Shown: in pieces, positions 61,345 through 64,000 of the stretch
Numbering within the stretch: the stretch's first letter is position 1
Layout: each line of letters begins with the position of its first letter
Position numbers and translations under genes: made by a program
Notes under the pieces: model-generated
Databases searched by the model: none
Seen by the model: only the letters and a program-made list of their open reading frames with translations
What the model was told of the DNA's origin: nothing
Source: Streptomyces regalis
Lineage (GTDB): Bacteria > Actinomycetota > Actinomycetes > Streptomycetales > Streptomycetaceae
DNA: 64,000 bases
Reading direction: 5' to 3'
Assembly: GCF_001509475.1 (NCBI RefSeq)
Contig: NZ_LLZG01000254.1
Coordinates: 1-64,000 of the forward strand

Positions 61345-62379
61345 ATGGATGGCGCTGACACGGCGCGACGACGGCCTACGATCACCGATGTGGCGCGGCT
61401 CGCCGGTGTGTCACCCCAGACGGTGTCGCGGTATCTGCGGTTCAAGGGCGGGCTGAAGCCGGCGACCCTGGAACGCGTGGAGAAGGCCATACGGGAACTG
61501 GACTACCGTCCCAACCTGGTGGCGCGGTCGATGCGCACGCGGAAGACCGGCCGACTGGCCATCCTCATGCCTGCCATGGCCTTCAACCCCTCACGCATGC
61601 TGGCGGGTGCCGGCGCGACGGCGCAGGACGCAGGGTTTTTCGTGGATGTCGTGAGTGCCGGGGGCGGCGTACGCGCGAGGAGCGACCGCCTGCTGGAGCT
61701 CGCCGATTCGGGACAGTACGAGGGCATCCTCTCCCTCGCCCCCGTGCTTCCTGCCGTGGAGAGCAAACTGCACCAGAGGACGACCGTGGTGATCTCGGCC
61801 GACTTCGACGACGAGATGCGCGGCATCGGGCAGCTGGCCGACGCCACGCCCCTGGTGCGGATGATCGAGCACTTGGCGGCGCTCGGTCACTCCCGGTTCC
61901 TCCATGTGGCGGGCGACGCGCAGTTCGCCTCCGCGAGGGCGCGCAAGCAGAGCTATCTGGAGACCGTCGAACGCCTCGGCGTCGAGTCCGTCGGGGTCTT
62001 CGACGGAGACTGGTCGGGAGAGTCCGGCATCGAGGCGATACGGTCGCTCCCGAGCCATGCGCGGCCGACCGCGGTGATCGCGGCCAACGACCTCGTCGCA
62101 GCCGGCGTCGTCCGGGGCGCCCGGGAGCGCGGCTGGGACGTGCCGGGCGACCTCAGCGTGACCGGTTGGGACAACGCGGGGGTCGGGCAGTTCATGACCC
62201 CGTCCCTGACCACCGTCGACGTGGAGCTCGAACAGCTCGGCAGCACGGCCATGGCCAAGCTGATCGCGGGTCTGAGGGACAGCGCGCCCGAGACGAGGGA
62301 GGGATCCCTGTTCCGGATCATCTGGCGGGAGTCGACGGCCGAGCCGCCTGCGACAGGGCGTCTCAGCCGCAGGCGGTGA
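61345..62379 (+). CDS. LacI-family repressor of the adjacent sugar operon
   Basis: A 344-residue LacI protein. The headpiece is clear: PTITDVARLAGVSPQTVSRY, then KPATLERVEKAIRELDYRPN and LVARSMRTRKTG (hinge). The periplasmic-binding-like core has LAILMPAMAFNPSRMLAGAG, HSRFLHVAGDAQFASARARK and PTAVIAANDLVAAGVVRGAR. ATG 61345 follows GGGGGAAGCGG; a TTG eight codons upstream is less likely. It faces away from the sugar operon with two palindromic operators between them, so it should bind these and release DNA on binding the imported sugar. Confidence 0.92.
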   Translation: MDGADTARRRPTITDVARLAGVSPQTVSRYLRFKGGLKPATLERVEKAIRELDYRPNLVARSMRTRKTGRLAILMPAMAFNPSRMLAGAGATAQDAGFFVDVVSAGGGVRARSDRLLELADSGQYEGILSLAPVLPAVESKLHQRTTVVISADFDDEMRGIGQLADATPLVRMIEHLAALGHSRFLHVAGDAQFASARARKQSYLETVERLGVESVGVFDGDWSGESGIEAIRSLPSHARPTAVIAANDLVAAGVVRGARERGWDVPGDLSVTGWDNAGVGQFMTPSLTTVDVELEQLGSTAMAKLIAGLRDSAPETREGSLFRIIWRESTAEPPATGRLSRRR

Positions 62380-62512
62380 CCAGCGCCGCTGCCGGGGTGG
62401 GCGCGGAGCAGGCGGACCGTGTCCGTCCCCTGCTCCTGCACCGCCCATCCGGCCCGGCCTCGGGCGCGGGCCGAACCGGCCGCGCACGCCGCGCGTCCTC
62501 AGGTGGCCGCTC

Positions 62513-63223
62513 TCAGTTCGCGTAGACGTCAAGCCGACCGCACATGCCGAACTTCCCGCGGGCAGCAGGCTGTTCGGAGCTCACGGCGGCATCTGCGAGG
62601 TGGGGGGACTCTCCCCTCTCCAGCCAGTCGAGCTGCGCCCCAGTGGCCGCGGCGGAGGCCTCCGCGCCCTGTCGCCACCGCTCGCGCCACTCGGCGATGC
62701 GGGGCCGTACGAGCGCGGCGGCGGCACGGTGGAATGTGGCCAGGGCCTGTGGCCCGTCGGCCTCCCGAAGTGCCCGGTAACCCTCCAGAGCGAGGTCCCG
62801 CCGGGCCCGGGCGACGCGCTCCTGCTCCTCCTCGGGCGCGTCGGCCGGGATGGCGGTGGCGCGGGCGTACGTCTCCGGATCGGTCAGGTACTCCGGGGGC
62901 AGCGTGAGGACCGCGTCCCCCGCCTCCGGCAGTCCGCTGTTCTGCATCAGAACGGTGATCCGCAGATCGCCCTCGTTGAGCAGCCGGTGGATGGTGCCCG
63001 GCGTGAACCAGGCGACCGTGCCGGCCTGGAGCGGAGTGACCTCGTACCCGGAAGAGGTCAGCGTCTGCACGGCCCCGCGTCCGCCGGTGACGACATAAGC
63101 CTCTGAACATGCCAGGTGCATGTGAGGCGTGCCGCCGCACGCCCCGTCGGCGGCAGGCCAGTCGTACACCGACAGATGCGAGATGGCGACGCCCCCGGGC
63201 AATCCGGTGTTGGTTGTGTTCAT
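62513..63223 (-). CDS. Cupin-domain protein
   Basis: A 236-residue protein with one cupin barrel in the N-terminal half: ACGGTPHMHLACSEAYVVTG (H-x-H-x5-E-like metal ligands) and GTVAWFTPGTIHRLLNEG (second motif His). The C-terminal half is a helical extension rich in Arg/Ala/Glu (LALEGYRALREADGPQALAT, WRERWRQGAEASAAATGAQL). Such proteins bind or isomerise sugars or act as small metal-dependent enzymes. It converges with the LacI gene and has its own upstream operator-like palindrome, suggesting control by a LacI-type regulator. The true substrate is unknown. Confidence 0.82.
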   Translation of the reverse strand: MNTTNTGLPGGVAISHLSVYDWPAADGACGGTPHMHLACSEAYVVTGGRGAVQTLTSSGYEVTPLQAGTVAWFTPGTIHRLLNEGDLRITVLMQNSGLPEAGDAVLTLPPEYLTDPETYARATAIPADAPEEEQERVARARRDLALEGYRALREADGPQALATFHRAAAALVRPRIAEWRERWRQGAEASAAATGAQLDWLERGESPHLADAAVSSEQPAARGKFGMCGRLDVYAN

Positions 63224-63250
63224 GTGTGTGTCGACACTCCAGTTCCAGGT

Positions 63251-63264
63251 AGTAAGCGCTTTCT
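63251..63264. promoter_or_regulatory. LacI/CRE-like palindrome between cupin and SGNH genes
   Basis: AGTAAGCGCTTTCT has a perfect 8-bp core AAGCGCTT and matches the A-A-G-C-G-C-T-T type of LacI-family operators. It lies 28 bp upstream of the cupin start and about 90 bp upstream of the divergent SGNH hydrolase gene, so it could control either or both. It differs from the AGTGA-type operators at 61.2 kb. Confidence 0.6.
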
Positions 63265-63352
63265 ATCCCTCTTAATTTACGTGCCGGTCGCCCAATTGGT
63301 CAATGTTCTGTCTAAAATCAGACCCGAATAGCGAAGCCGCAAGGAGGACGAT

Positions 63353-63997
63353 GTGAGCAATGGCTTGGTAGGTAAGAGCGTCTATGCCTTCGGCGACAGC
63401 ATTGTGTACGGACATGTGTATCCGCACAGTTTCGTGGACGTAGTTGCGGAGCGCGAGGGTATGGCCCTCACCAAGTTCGCCCGGAACGGCGCGACCATAG
63501 GCGCCGACCCGCATGCTTCCGGAGGACAGATACTCACGCAGGTCGAGCAAGTGACCGATATTGCGCCGGACTTCGTCGTCTTCGACGGAGGCACGAACGA
63601 CGCGCAGTCCATTTTCCGGGACCGCGTGTGCACGGTCGGCACCTACGCCGAAGAGTTTGAGAAGACGCTGCACGCCATGGAGCGGAAGTGGCCGACTGCC
63701 CGTATCGTGTACGTCGCCGCCCACAAGCTCGGTTCGCGGGACTGGGACACTCAGGTGGCGCTGCGCGAGGCGACCCTGGAAGCCTGCCGCAAGTGGGACA
63801 TCGCCGTCGCCGACGTCTTCGGAGAGACCACGTTCGACACGCGTGACGACACCCAGCGTGCGAAATACACGTTCGACGACCTGGTCAACGGTTTCCCTGG
63901 TACAGAGGGATCGGGAACACATCCCAACGAGGCGGGTGTCACCACTTTCTATGTGCCGGTGGTGAGCGCCACGCTGCAGCAGATTTCATCACATTGA
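63353..63997 (+). CDS. SGNH/GDSL hydrolase, cytoplasmic
   Basis: A 214-residue enzyme without a signal peptide. SGNH blocks: SVYAFGDSIVYGHVYPHSFV (Ser), KFARNGATIGADPHASGG (Gly/Asn), VVFDGGTNDAQSIF (Asn) and GSGTHPNEAGVTTFYVPVV (His). It should be an esterase or deacylase acting inside the cell, perhaps on deacetylation of imported sugars. GTG 63353 has AAGGAGGACGAT directly before it. It is divergent from the cupin gene with an AAGCGCTT palindrome between them. Its stop lies just inside the window edge. Confidence 0.85.
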   Translation: MSNGLVGKSVYAFGDSIVYGHVYPHSFVDVVAEREGMALTKFARNGATIGADPHASGGQILTQVEQVTDIAPDFVVFDGGTNDAQSIFRDRVCTVGTYAEEFEKTLHAMERKWPTARIVYVAAHKLGSRDWDTQVALREATLEACRKWDIAVADVFGETTFDTRDDTQRAKYTFDDLVNGFPGTEGSGTHPNEAGVTTFYVPVVSATLQQISSH

Positions 63998-64000
63998 TCA

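Noticed and set aside
1..64000. CRISPR array or rRNA operon
   Set aside because: No regularly spaced identical repeats with unique spacers and no 16S/23S/5S landmark sequences were seen on reading the window.

Overview
The window is high-GC DNA (codons almost all G/C at the third position, GTG and TTG starts, GGAGG-type ribosome binding sites, many secreted Tat and lipoprotein enzymes, sugar ABC operons without their own ATPase). This fits a Streptomyces-like actinomycete. More than a dozen broken genes and several transposase remnants suggest a decaying accessory region, such as a chromosome arm. Everything below was read from sequence alone.

Layout. 0-1.6 kb: no intact gene, one strong hairpin, a frameshifted pRiA4b ORF-3-like fragment. 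1.6-8.6 kb (minus): a fatty-acid beta-oxidation operon in the order TetR, thiolase, FadB-type fusion (one-base frameshift), enoyl-CoA hydratase, acyl-CoA ligase, with two near-perfect TetR-type palindromes upstream. 8.6-11.3 kb: a graveyard of fragments (alpha/beta hydrolase, GH116, GH3, a truncated two-component pair, a 3' piece of tRNA-Gly(CCC), a transposase scrap). 11.4-12.2 kb: an intact short-chain dehydrogenase. 12.4-17.6 kb: two inverted ISAs1-type remnants bracketing a small catabolic cassette (amidohydrolase, fumarylacetoacetate-hydrolase-like enzyme, metallo-beta-lactamase-fold enzyme) with palindromic operators. 17.6-21.2 kb: IS701-like scrap, a type I polyketide synthase fragment cut inside its AT domain and joined tail to tail with a broken TetR gene. 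21.5-24.5 kb: a lipoprotein esterase and a TetR regulator.

24.6-43.4 kb is the main functional block: a minus-strand locus for pectic side chains (rhamnogalacturonan I with galactan/arabinogalactan). It encodes a solute-binding protein and two permeases, a PL9-type lyase, a GH43 enzyme with CBM35-like tail, two GH53 endo-galactanases, two SGNH rhamnogalacturonan acetylesterase-like proteins, a GH5 enzyme and two Tat-exported alpha/beta hydrolases. A GH27 alpha-galactosidase and a PL11 rhamnogalacturonan lyase in the same locus are pseudogenes. LacI-type palindromes TGGGA(A/G)CGTTCCCA lie upstream of the dead PL11 gene and of the second hydrolase.

43.6-55.4 kb: a PaaX-family regulator, a ribosome-inactivating-protein (rRNA N-glycosidase) gene that ends in TAG where the family has its active-site tryptophan, a broken thioesterase, a glycosyltransferase/polytopic membrane protein pair, a 1243-residue HTH-NTPase-WD40 protein and an orphan histidine kinase. 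55.8-64 kb: a second sugar system (binding protein, two permeases, Gfo/Idh/MocA oxidoreductase, PmoA-like DUF6807 protein) divergent from a LacI regulator with two palindromic operators between them, then a cupin protein and an SGNH hydrolase.

Both sugar importers lack an ATPase gene and presumably use a shared MsiK-type ATPase encoded elsewhere.
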